Positions 1 to 6,892 of a stretch of 64,000 bases of DNA are shown here, piece by piece (position 1 is the stretch's first letter; each line of letters opens with the position of its first letter). Origin of the DNA: Thermotalea metallivorans (GTDB lineage Bacteria > Bacillota > Clostridia > Peptostreptococcales > Thermotaleaceae). Position numbers and translations under genes: made by a program. The notes beneath the pieces are model-generated. The model saw nothing but the letters and a program-made list of their open reading frames with translations. It made no database searches and had not been told where the DNA came from. The stretch covers positions 124,001 to 188,000 of the forward strand of contig NZ_LOEE01000019.1 of assembly GCF_001562415.1 (NCBI RefSeq). The letters run 5' to 3'.

Positions 1-672
1 GAAAACATCATTTAAAAGCATCCACAAATGAGCATATTCATTATCATCAATTGTAGTAATAAGTACACCATCATCTCTTAGCAATCGCTTTGCAATCTTT
101 AATCTTCTTTGCATCATGGAAAGCCATTTGCTGTGCCGCCAATTGTCGCTGCTGTCTACATAATCGTTGTTATACTTCCAGTCGCGGGCCCCTGTATTAT
201 ATGGCGGGTCGATATAAATACAGTCTACCTGCTTGGGATAGAGGTATTCCAGTAACTGGAGCGCATGGTAATTATCCGCTTCAATTAACGTGTGCCAAAG
301 CGAATCGTCGTCTGCATTTTTTACTTTGTCCATCGGGATTAATGTTGGAAAGATCGGTTCGCCAAATTGAGCTATGACAACCAATTCGCCAACGGGAATA
401 TCCGTATTTTCACCGTTGGCTTTGTTTATACATGTAGCACGGCCATCTTCAATGTTTGCAACAAAGTAGATGTCGTTTATTTTTTTGCCTTTTCTGGCAA
501 CAATACTCCCTTTTTTTATGCTCGCACCGTATATTGGTGTGCATTCAGGTAAGTGTTCCTCAAAAACAAGGCCGAACTTTTTATTGTTGTTAATCCGTTC
601 AACTTCTTGTGTCAATCTATCTCTAAGAGTTTTATCTTCAATTTGCTTTATTAGATCATTGATTGCAGCCAT
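1..672 (-). CDS. Adenine-specific DNA methyltransferase, N-terminal 224 residues (cut by left edge)
   Basis: N6-adenine DNA methyltransferase of the type III Mod / beta class. The reading frame runs off the left edge, so only the N-terminal part is visible. The start at 672 follows a GGGGGA ribosome binding site, and the first residues read MAAINDLIKQIED. The catalytic motif DPPYNTG lies near residues 155-161, followed by a helix typical of the family (RRLKIAKRLLRDDGVL) and ITTIDDNE. The order, catalytic motif before the SAM-binding motif, fits the beta class. The Xre gene just upstream on the same strand may control it. Whether it pairs with a Res subunit or another defence module cannot be seen. 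Confidence 0.88.
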   Translation of the reverse strand, partial: MAAINDLIKQIEDKTLRDRLTQEVERINNNKKFGLVFEEHLPECTPIYGASIKKGSIVARKGKKINDIYFVANIEDGRATCINKANGENTDIPVGELVVIAQFGEPIFPTLIPMDKVKNADDDSLWHTLIEADNYHALQLLEYLYPKQVDCIYIDPPYNTGARDWKYNNDYVDSSDNWRHSKWLSMMQRRLKIAKRLLRDDGVLITTIDDNEYAHLWMLLNDVF

Positions 673-728
673 CTTTTATCCCCCACAGTGAATATTAGCG
701 TGATTGCCGTGTGTCCCTTGAAACAGGC

Positions 729-944
729 TTAATGCGTTTTTGTATCGTCAACAATCTCCATAATATCTGAAATATCACAGTTTAAAGCTTTGCAAATCTT
801 CACAAGTACATCCGTTGTTACATTTTCATTTTTACCTAATTTGGCTATGGACGTTTGGCTGATTCCGGCTGCTGCACGCAAATCCTTTTTCTTCATATCT
901 TTATCAATCAACAGCTTCCAAAGCTTTTTGTAACTGACGGCCAT
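729..944 (-). CDS. Small Xre-family HTH regulator
   Basis: 71-residue Cro/CI-type DNA-binding protein, essentially only a helix-turn-helix domain. The recognition region reads around AAGISQTSIAKLGKN, followed by a conserved VLVKICKALNCDISDI segment. The ATG follows GAGGTGA. It lies 56 bp upstream of the methyltransferase gene on the same strand, an arrangement known from controller proteins of restriction-modification genes, so control of the methyltransferase is a reasonable inference. It is divergent from the gene at 1158. Confidence 0.85.
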   Translation of the reverse strand: MAVSYKKLWKLLIDKDMKKKDLRAAAGISQTSIAKLGKNENVTTDVLVKICKALNCDISDIMEIVDDTKTH

Positions 945-1096
945 AAATTGTCACCTCGCATGATTTTTCATAAAATTTATTTAATATTATATCATGCAAA
1001 TAGCTGTATAGCAATAATAATAACCGAGAACGCGTAGCTTTACTCTGAATACAGGATATTTACAATTAACAAATATAAAATAACTATGAATTATAC

Positions 1097-1124
1097 TTGA
1101 CAAATATATTTAATATTGTAAAAT
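1097..1124 (+). promoter_or_regulatory. Sigma-A-type promoter
   Basis: TTGACA at 1097-1102 and TAAAAT at 1119-1124 with a 16-bp AT-rich spacer, 33 bp before the gene at 1158. It probably drives the two-gene cassette at 1158-3158. Confidence 0.6.
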
Positions 1125-1157
1125 AGTATTATAAAATCTTTAAGTGAGGTAAATGCG

Positions 1158-1922
1158 ATGAATAAAGTTTCAATCAGTGAAAAAATTCCCGAAGATTTTA
1201 GACGCAGACTGGTTGACTGCATTAACATAGCGCTTCAGGACGACTTGCCTAGATATTTGGCTGAATTTCATCCGGAGACTACAAATGGTGTTCCTCATCA
1301 GATCGGGGATTGGATCAATACAAATATCAAAAAGCATCTGATCAGCGGTAATGTGGATGTAATGCAGTTTACCCGGCACAGTTGGAAAGGGAAAATTGTT
1401 ATTGATAGTGAGAATAAGGTTACATATTCCATTATGAGAGCCAAAAGGCTCCGACAGATCCGCCGCGAAACGCGGGAAAGGCCTCATTATTTGCAAACTA
1501 TTGTTTCAGTATTAAATGAGGGTTTTGAAGCTGACACAAAACAAATGACCCTAGTTGATATGGGGTTTATTGGTTTTGACGAAGAAACGCTGAACAAAGA
1601 CTATGCGACAATATTCAATGGGCGAATTGACAAAGGTGAAGGATATTTGCACTGCGTAGTGGCCTATGAAACGGAGCACAATGAAATTACTGACATTAGA
1701 ATTTGTTTTCTGGACAAAGACCTTGATGTAATCGATGAGGTTTCTCTTAATGAGTATATCAAACCAGACTTTGCTAAACTTACCAGTGTCGAGCCTCCCG
1801 AACCAACCATTGAGGAAGAAGAACAGCCTTCCAATGCTGGATTGCTGTCACTACGCAGTTCTATGAACGGCAATGAAAACGGCAGTCCTGTAGCAGTTAG
1901 GGAGGAACGGAAGCAGGCTTGA
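1158..1922 (+). CDS. Uncharacterized protein paired with an ImmA-type peptidase gene
   Basis: 254-residue soluble protein that I cannot assign to a characterized family; it may belong to DUF5986, but this is from memory and unconfirmed. It starts MNKVSISEKIPEDF after a GTGAGGT ribosome binding site. The last 50 residues are acidic and low in complexity (PPEPTIEEEEQPS), which suggests a flexible tail. It has its own promoter and is followed 33 bp later by the HTH/ImmA protein. Two-gene units of this layout often behave like toxin-antitoxin or prophage switch pairs, where the ImmA-type peptidase cleaves or inactivates a partner; that role is inferred from position only. Confidence 0.6.
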   Translation: MNKVSISEKIPEDFRRRLVDCINIALQDDLPRYLAEFHPETTNGVPHQIGDWINTNIKKHLISGNVDVMQFTRHSWKGKIVIDSENKVTYSIMRAKRLRQIRRETRERPHYLQTIVSVLNEGFEADTKQMTLVDMGFIGFDEETLNKDYATIFNGRIDKGEGYLHCVVAYETEHNEITDIRICFLDKDLDVIDEVSLNEYIKPDFAKLTSVEPPEPTIEEEEQPSNAGLLSLRSSMNGNENGSPVAVREERKQA

Positions 1923-1955
1923 CATAAAATTATTTTTATGTTGGAGATGTGAACC

Positions 1956-3158
1956 ATGACGAACTTACTTAAATTTCAAGGTGAACGATTAAAAAGTGCT
2001 CGGCAATATAGAGGTATGACGTTAACAGAACTTGCGGCTGCTACAGATATCAGTAAGCAGTCTCTATCCCTCTATGAAAATAACAAAAATAAACCGGAAC
2101 TGAAAAATGTGCTTCTTCTGTCTAGGGCATTAGACTTCCCAATTGAATTTTTCAGTTCAGAAAGCTTTTATCAAGTTAAAACAGAAGCTACCTATTTTCG
2201 ATCCTTATTAAGTGCCACAAAAAAAGATCGTACTGCACAGAGCATTAAACTCGAATATGTTGCGCAAATTTATGAAACTCTATTTGAAAGGGTTGTATTC
2301 CCGAAACTGAACTTGCCGGATATAAGCTTTAATGGCGGGAATGAAGATTATGCGTACGAAAATGACACAGAAGTTGCTGAACTTGAGGAAATCGCACAAC
2401 AAGTACGAGACTTTTGGGGGCTTGGTCTTGAGCCAATCAAAGACCTGCAGTATGTTTTGGAATCAAACGGAATCATCATTACCAGCTTTGATGCCAATGC
2501 AGATAAAATTGATGCTTTCAGTCAGAGAACCATAATAAATGGAGAAGAAGTTTTCTTTATTGTAGTCTCAAAAAAAGGGCAATCTATTGCGAGAGCTCGT
2601 TTTGATATGGCACATGAACTTGCGCACATTTTACTTCATCCTTGGAGTGAAGATTTGGAATCAATTACCAAGGAGGAGTTTAAAGCTCGTGAAAGACAAG
2701 CAAATATTTTCGCAAGTGCATTTCTCCTTCCAAAAGAGAGCTTTAGCATTGATGTAGCTCACTATCCAACCAATTTGGAATATTACAGGCATCTGAAGAA
2801 AAAGTGGAATGTTTCCATTCAGGCGATGGTTTATAGAGCGCATCAGCTAGATATTATTACATCAAATCAATATCAATATTTGATGCGTCAGATTTCTAAA
2901 AATGGTTGGAAAACAAAGGAGCCAGAAGATAAGCCGTACAACTTGACTAGCAACCTTTTACAAAGCGCCTTGATACTTTTGATTCAGAATAAGCAGTTGA
3001 CTGGTGCAGAATTTGTGGATGTTTTAAAAAGCAGAGGAATTGTGATGTATCCGAAAGAAATCGAGGAACTACTCGGTTTAAAAAAAGGAACACTTGAGCC
3101 TCAGGTTACAAAAAAGCCCGTCCTCATTCAGTTGAAACAGCAAGATGATGAATCCTGA
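1956..3158 (+). CDS. HTH / ImmA-IrrE family zinc metallopeptidase
   Basis: 400-residue protein with an Xre helix-turn-helix at about residues 8-65 and an ImmA/IrrE (DUF955) metallopeptidase domain. The zinc motif HELAH is at residues 220-224 within AHELAHILLH. A long C-terminal extension ends in a segment (IVMYPKEIEELLGL) that looks like a second small binding region. Known relatives (ImmA of ICEBs1, IrrE/PprI) cleave repressors after DNA damage or on relief of quorum signals, switching on a mobile element or stress regulon. Here the fused HTH suggests a self-contained regulator-protease. It is cotranscribed with the gene at 1158. Confidence 0.88.
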   Translation: MTNLLKFQGERLKSARQYRGMTLTELAAATDISKQSLSLYENNKNKPELKNVLLLSRALDFPIEFFSSESFYQVKTEATYFRSLLSATKKDRTAQSIKLEYVAQIYETLFERVVFPKLNLPDISFNGGNEDYAYENDTEVAELEEIAQQVRDFWGLGLEPIKDLQYVLESNGIIITSFDANADKIDAFSQRTIINGEEVFFIVVSKKGQSIARARFDMAHELAHILLHPWSEDLESITKEEFKARERQANIFASAFLLPKESFSIDVAHYPTNLEYYRHLKKKWNVSIQAMVYRAHQLDIITSNQYQYLMRQISKNGWKTKEPEDKPYNLTSNLLQSALILLIQNKQLTGAEFVDVLKSRGIVMYPKEIEELLGLKKGTLEPQVTKKPVLIQLKQQDDES

Positions 3159-3181
3159 TCTAGAATAGATTCAGGGAGGAA

Positions 3182-3265
3182 ATGTGGATAGGGCAAAAAG
3201 CTAATGAATTAAAGATTTTCAATATAAAGCATAATCCATTCTATTGGACACCTCTTGTGATGTAA
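3182..3265 (+). CDS. Possible 27-residue peptide
   Basis: A very short frame begins with ATG six bases after a strong GGGAGG ribosome binding site, 23 bp after the peptidase gene, and ends inside the terminator stem. The peptide is aromatic-rich (NPFYWTPLVM at its C-terminus). It could be a small peptide of the cassette or a chance frame behind the terminator; no family recognised. Confidence 0.25.
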   Translation: MWIGQKANELKIFNIKHNPFYWTPLVM

Positions 3266-3273
3266 GAGGTGTC
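3247..3273 (+). terminator. Intrinsic terminator-like hairpin after the ImmA-type gene
   Basis: Perfect 10-bp stem (GACACCTCTT / AAGAGGTGTC) with a 7-base loop, followed by TATATATATT rather than a pure T run. Confidence 0.6.
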
Positions 3274-3620
3274 TATATATATTAAATAATGCTTCTTTTC
3301 AATACACTGAATCCTGTTAAACTATGTAATTCTATAAAGGAACATAGTATCACCTTTCCTATGACAGGCATAGGGGAAAAGCTTCAAGGAATAGAGGAAT
3401 GTAAAGTAGCCCATAAAGCACCTCCTAGTACATGTCAACTCTAAATCCAAAGTATACTTTGGTAATCAACTCTTCCGGCTGTAGGTGCGTATATAAACAC
3501 AGTTCATTATAGTTTATGAGTTGACAGTGTACTAGTTTGTGCGAAGCAGTCCTTTCTGCTGTGGATATGATTTTAGAGTTGGCGTTGATGCAACGTAAGA
3601 GTAGGTTTTTCATATTTGTT
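3274..3620. other. Non-coding gap
   Basis: About 350 bases between converging genes. No frame with a ribosome binding site and no clear structured RNA. Probably the seam between the accessory genes at the left and the conjugation block. Confidence 0.4.
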
Positions 3621-4325
3621 TTAACGCGAGTGTGTATGTTTAAATCTGTTCCGCTTTTCTTCCACAGGTACAGCGCCTAATACAATAGTATCATAATTTG
3701 CCGTACCTTTGCTCTGGTAGGGAACAATCCCTTTTTCTGCCATAGAAGTATAGCTTCCGCTGCCCACAATAATGTGATCCAGAACTTTTATCTCAAGGGG
3801 ATGAAAAATGTCAACAATTCTCTGTGTCAATGCCCTATCCTCCGGAGAAAAATTTTTAGAGCCTCCGGGATGGTTATGGGCTAAAATCATTGCATTGCAA
3901 TCACAAGCAAGGGCATATTTCAATATTTCTCTTGGATAAACCGCCGTTTGTCCGATACTCCCTTCCGACATGGTCTTTGTTTCAATTATGTTGTTGCCGC
4001 TGTCTAAAAAAGCCACCATAAACCTTTCTTTATCCTTCATTCCTCCCAAAAGGGCTAAAAAATATTGGCCTGCTAAGGTTGATGAATTGAGCGTGACCTT
4101 CTCATTGCTTTCATAGATTTTCAAAATGTTGTAAGAAGCAATAAACTCATTGAGCAGCCCTATCTTTTCAAGCTGCTTCTCATTTAGTTCCATGATGTGG
4201 GGATGCTCCAGGATGTTAAGGGGGTTATTTCCTTTTACATACTGCTGGACCTTTTTATAGGGCAGTCCTGTTAAAGTTGTCAGCCCTTTTAGAAATTTCT
4301 CGGTATGCCGTATATCCTGCTTCAT
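3621..4325 (-). CDS. RadC-like JAB-domain protein
   Basis: 234-residue member of the RadC/JAB family. The JAMM-type metal motif is visible as HNHPGG followed by SPED near residue 150. RadC-like proteins are common in plasmids, ICEs and phages; the old DNA-repair assignment is doubtful and the true substrate is unknown. The start at 4325 (MKQDIRH) is chosen because AAAGGGGGG lies just upstream and because it begins one base after the stop of the preceding gene, implying translational coupling. A longer start at 4361 has no good ribosome binding site. Confidence 0.87.
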   Translation of the reverse strand: MKQDIRHTEKFLKGLTTLTGLPYKKVQQYVKGNNPLNILEHPHIMELNEKQLEKIGLLNEFIASYNILKIYESNEKVTLNSSTLAGQYFLALLGGMKDKERFMVAFLDSGNNIIETKTMSEGSIGQTAVYPREILKYALACDCNAMILAHNHPGGSKNFSPEDRALTQRIVDIFHPLEIKVLDHIIVGSGSYTSMAEKGIVPYQSKGTANYDTIVLGAVPVEEKRNRFKHTHSR

Positions 4326-4326
4326 G

Positions 4327-4563
4327 CTATGCCCGCCCCCCTTTCTCATCAACTGTTTCAATTATGAACTTTATACTTTTCAGCTTCTCGTAAGTCTCAG
4401 GGGATAAGTCCACCGATTCAAGATGCAGAAAAAAATTTTTAATACCCATACTTTGAAAGCATTTATGAATTTTTTCTTTTGTATCCGCATCCAGGTCAAT
4501 CAACTCAGCCAATAATTCCACACACTTTATATATTCCGTATCCCTTAATTTTTCTAAATTCAT
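4327..4563 (-). CDS. Small hypothetical protein coupled to RadC-like gene
   Basis: 78-residue charged, probably helical protein (MNLEKLRDTEY start) after AAAGGTGG. I do not recognise a family. Its stop lies one base from the ATG of the RadC-like gene, so the two are almost certainly one translational unit. Confidence 0.6.
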   Translation of the reverse strand: MNLEKLRDTEYIKCVELLAELIDLDADTKEKIHKCFQSMGIKNFFLHLESVDLSPETYEKLKSIKFIIETVDEKGGRA

Positions 4564-4669
4564 CTGTTTTTCCACCTTTCATATGATTTGATCATTAAAC
4601 TATTTTGTTTATTTTCTGATGTCTTCTACTATGAGCTGCGATTTCTTATGTAGACAGGGTAATATCCGC

Positions 4670-6367
4670 CTAACTGCCGGTAAGCTGCATGAAAAGCTCT
4701 TGGTATTCGTCCTTCATCAGCTCATTCAGCATTTTTACCTGATCCGGATTGAAGCCGTACTCGGCAATCATGTCCGTATGGGATTTGGAGGTTATATTGA
4801 TATGCAGGATGGTTTCGGTGGTGGTGATGGTTTCCGTGGTTTCATTGCCGTCCTCGTCAGTGGTGGTTACCGTTTCCTCATGCTCAACGGTTTCTATCCA
4901 ATAGTCGATTTTGTTCATGTCCCAAAAGACGTCCCGCAGGATTTCCACCTTTGTATAGTCGAGGGTGGCAACCTCCATGCCGTTTTCCGGATCGGCAGTT
5001 ACTTTTACCGCATAGACCGCCAGGATTTCCCGCCATTGGTTTGCGGAGATGCTGTCGCTACCGGACAGCTCCAGGGTGTCATGGGGATTTTTATCCTGTA
5101 TCCGTTGGATTTCCGCCGTGAATTCCTCATTAAGCCGGTTGACAACCTCCGGCATGACCGGCGTGTTCCCATCGAAGCTTTCATTGGAATAAAATATGCC
5201 GAATGCTGAGCCTAACAAAAGCCCCGCAAGACATATCACAAGAATGACCACCACAGCTATCCAGCCGCCGACAGCAATCAGGGCGGTCAGGCCCTTGGCT
5301 GCCGCGATAATCGCCTTTATGACAGCCACCATTGCCTTCGCTGCTGTCTTTGCCGAAACAGCCGCCGCTCTTGCCGCCAGCCGCGCTGCCTGTGCCGCCT
5401 TTTGAGTGGTCTGAGCGGTTTTGGCGGTGGTTTTTGCCGCCTGCGAAGTCTTAACGGCAGCTTTTGCGGTATGGTCTGCGGTTTTGATGGATTTAGCGGC
5501 TGTTTTTAGTGTACCTTTTGTGGCTTCCTTTACAGCCTTGTCACCGGTTTTGACCGATCTTTGCGCCGTTTTTACCATACCTTTGGAGGCTTCCTTTATA
5601 CTTTTAACACCAGTATCGGCGGCCTGCCTGATGGTGTGTCCCGGTGTGCTTGAGGAATGGAGGTCCTGTGCCGCTGTTTTTTCGGCCGGTTGAAAAAGGG
5701 AACGTTTAGCAGGTATTTGTTCGGATATCTGTTGTGATTGTATTTGAGCAATATTTTGATTTGCCGTCCGGATTTCACTGATTTGAAAAAATCGCTTTTT
5801 TGCTCTGCTTTGAACGAACCTGTGTTTTGCCAATTCATTTGGTTTCGACAGGGTAAATTTCCGCTTGACGATTTCCTTTGTCCCGGATCGCGCGGCATTC
5901 TGCTTTGCCGCCTGCTTTGCTCCGGATTGGGAAACGTTAGGTTTCACTGCTTCCTTTGCTTTTACCGAGGTTGTGCCATGCTCCGTTGCCAGTTTTGTTT
6001 CAGTCCGGACAACATCCCTGTGTACTGCTTCCTTCACTTCACTTGTAGAGGTGTGACGGGCATTCTCCCTGTTGGAATCGTTGTAACGCGAAGCATCTGC
6101 ATCCGGCGCGCGGCGTTCCTGTATTTTTTCAACCGCCTTCTTTCCGTAGTTTCCAGCGGTATGTCCGGCTTTGCGGACAACGGTTTCTGCACCATGCCGG
6201 ACGCTGCTTGAGGCATCGTCCACATAGTTGCCGTCCTCATTATGCCCGAGCCGTTCCGCCTGCTCCTTAGTGCGTATATAGGCGTTTTTTGCCCTGCGGG
6301 ATACGTCCGTTGCCTTATCCAGCACCTTAATATCCTTGACAAACGATTTGGTCTTGATATCTTTCAA
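4670..6367 (-). CDS. Conjugation membrane protein, cell-wall hydrolase domain lost
   Basis: In related ICEs the gene after virB4 encodes a membrane-anchored protein whose C-terminal NlpC/P60-type domain opens peptidoglycan for the conjugation channel. Seen here: a long basic, Ala/Lys/Thr-rich cytoplasmic region with short repeats (VKTAQRSVKTGDKAVKEA style, residues about 60-370), one transmembrane helix near 375-395 (WIAVVVILVICLAGLLL), and an extracellular stalk ending MQLTGS. A TAG then stops it, and the following bases still read like the normal continuation with a second in-frame stop before similarity ends, so the catalytic domain is gone. Start taken as TTG at 6367 behind AGGAGGTG; an ATG at 6388 is the alternative. 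Confidence 0.75.
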   Translation of the reverse strand: MKDIKTKSFVKDIKVLDKATDVSRRAKNAYIRTKEQAERLGHNEDGNYVDDASSSVRHGAETVVRKAGHTAGNYGKKAVEKIQERRAPDADASRYNDSNRENARHTSTSEVKEAVHRDVVRTETKLATEHGTTSVKAKEAVKPNVSQSGAKQAAKQNAARSGTKEIVKRKFTLSKPNELAKHRFVQSRAKKRFFQISEIRTANQNIAQIQSQQISEQIPAKRSLFQPAEKTAAQDLHSSSTPGHTIRQAADTGVKSIKEASKGMVKTAQRSVKTGDKAVKEATKGTLKTAAKSIKTADHTAKAAVKTSQAAKTTAKTAQTTQKAAQAARLAARAAAVSAKTAAKAMVAVIKAIIAAAKGLTALIAVGGWIAVVVILVICLAGLLLGSAFGIFYSNESFDGNTPVMPEVVNRLNEEFTAEIQRIQDKNPHDTLELSGSDSISANQWREILAVYAVKVTADPENGMEVATLDYTKVEILRDVFWDMNKIDYWIETVEHEETVTTTDEDGNETTETITTTETILHINITSKSHTDMIAEYGFNPDQVKMLNELMKDEYQELFMQLTGS

Positions 6368-6412
6368 CACACGCACCTCCTTCCGCAATTTGGTTGAGTC
6401 TTTTCAACGGAT

Positions 6413-6820
6413 TTACCGCTCTGATCGGAAAAAATAAGGAGCAGGGCGCTCCATGCTTCTACAATATTCTGGATAACGCAGTCGGATGGCTTCAAAAAAG
6501 TAGGGAGCAAAGCCGCAGTCAAACAGCCAGTAGGGAGTAGAGCGGTTTTCGTTCCCTTCCTCCGTCCATCCGTTCCAGAGGTTAAAGGCAAGGCGGCACA
6601 GCCGTTGTGTGCTGCCGGTCTGCCATGCAGCCGAAAGGCCCTCCGGCTTTATGATGTCCTCCTTAAAGTCAAAGAGGGAGCGGATATGGCTTCTCGTTTC
6701 CGCGCTGATTCCCATTGTGTAGAGAAATGCTTTATGGAAGGTGTCGTTGTTGCGTGTCGCCGCAAGCATATCGAAATAAAAAGCCTCGTGTTCCTTGTTT
6801 GCAAACCGGATATTTTCCAT
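6413..6820 (-). CDS. ICE-associated hypothetical protein (DUF6075-like)
   Basis: 135-residue soluble protein beginning MENIRFANKEHEAFY after a GGAGGA-type ribosome binding site. It is rich in aromatic residues with a conserved-looking LAFNLWNGW segment. Proteins of this kind recur between virB4 and the hydrolase gene in clostridial ICEs (DUF6075 in my recollection); no function is known. Its place inside the transfer operon implies a role linked to conjugation. Confidence 0.7.
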   Translation of the reverse strand: MENIRFANKEHEAFYFDMLAATRNNDTFHKAFLYTMGISAETRSHIRSLFDFKEDIIKPEGLSAAWQTGSTQRLCRLAFNLWNGWTEEGNENRSTPYWLFDCGFAPYFFEAIRLRYPEYCRSMERPAPYFFRSER

Positions 6821-6844
6821 TGTGTTTTCCTCCTTAATATGGTG

Positions 6845-6874
6845 AAGGGCTGACCGTAAAACCGGCCGGCCCTT
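6845..6874 (-). terminator. Intergenic hairpin below virB4
   Basis: Stem with outer arms AAGGGC / GCCCTT and inner CCG / CGG pairing, lying in the gap after virB4. It lacks a T run, so attenuation or RNA processing is as likely as termination. Confidence 0.4.
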
Positions 6875-6892
6875 CGCATTTGATGGATTGTC

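Noticed and set aside
3425-3613. 62-residue minus-strand frame in the gap before the RadC-like gene
   Set aside because: No ribosome binding site, atypical composition, no family.
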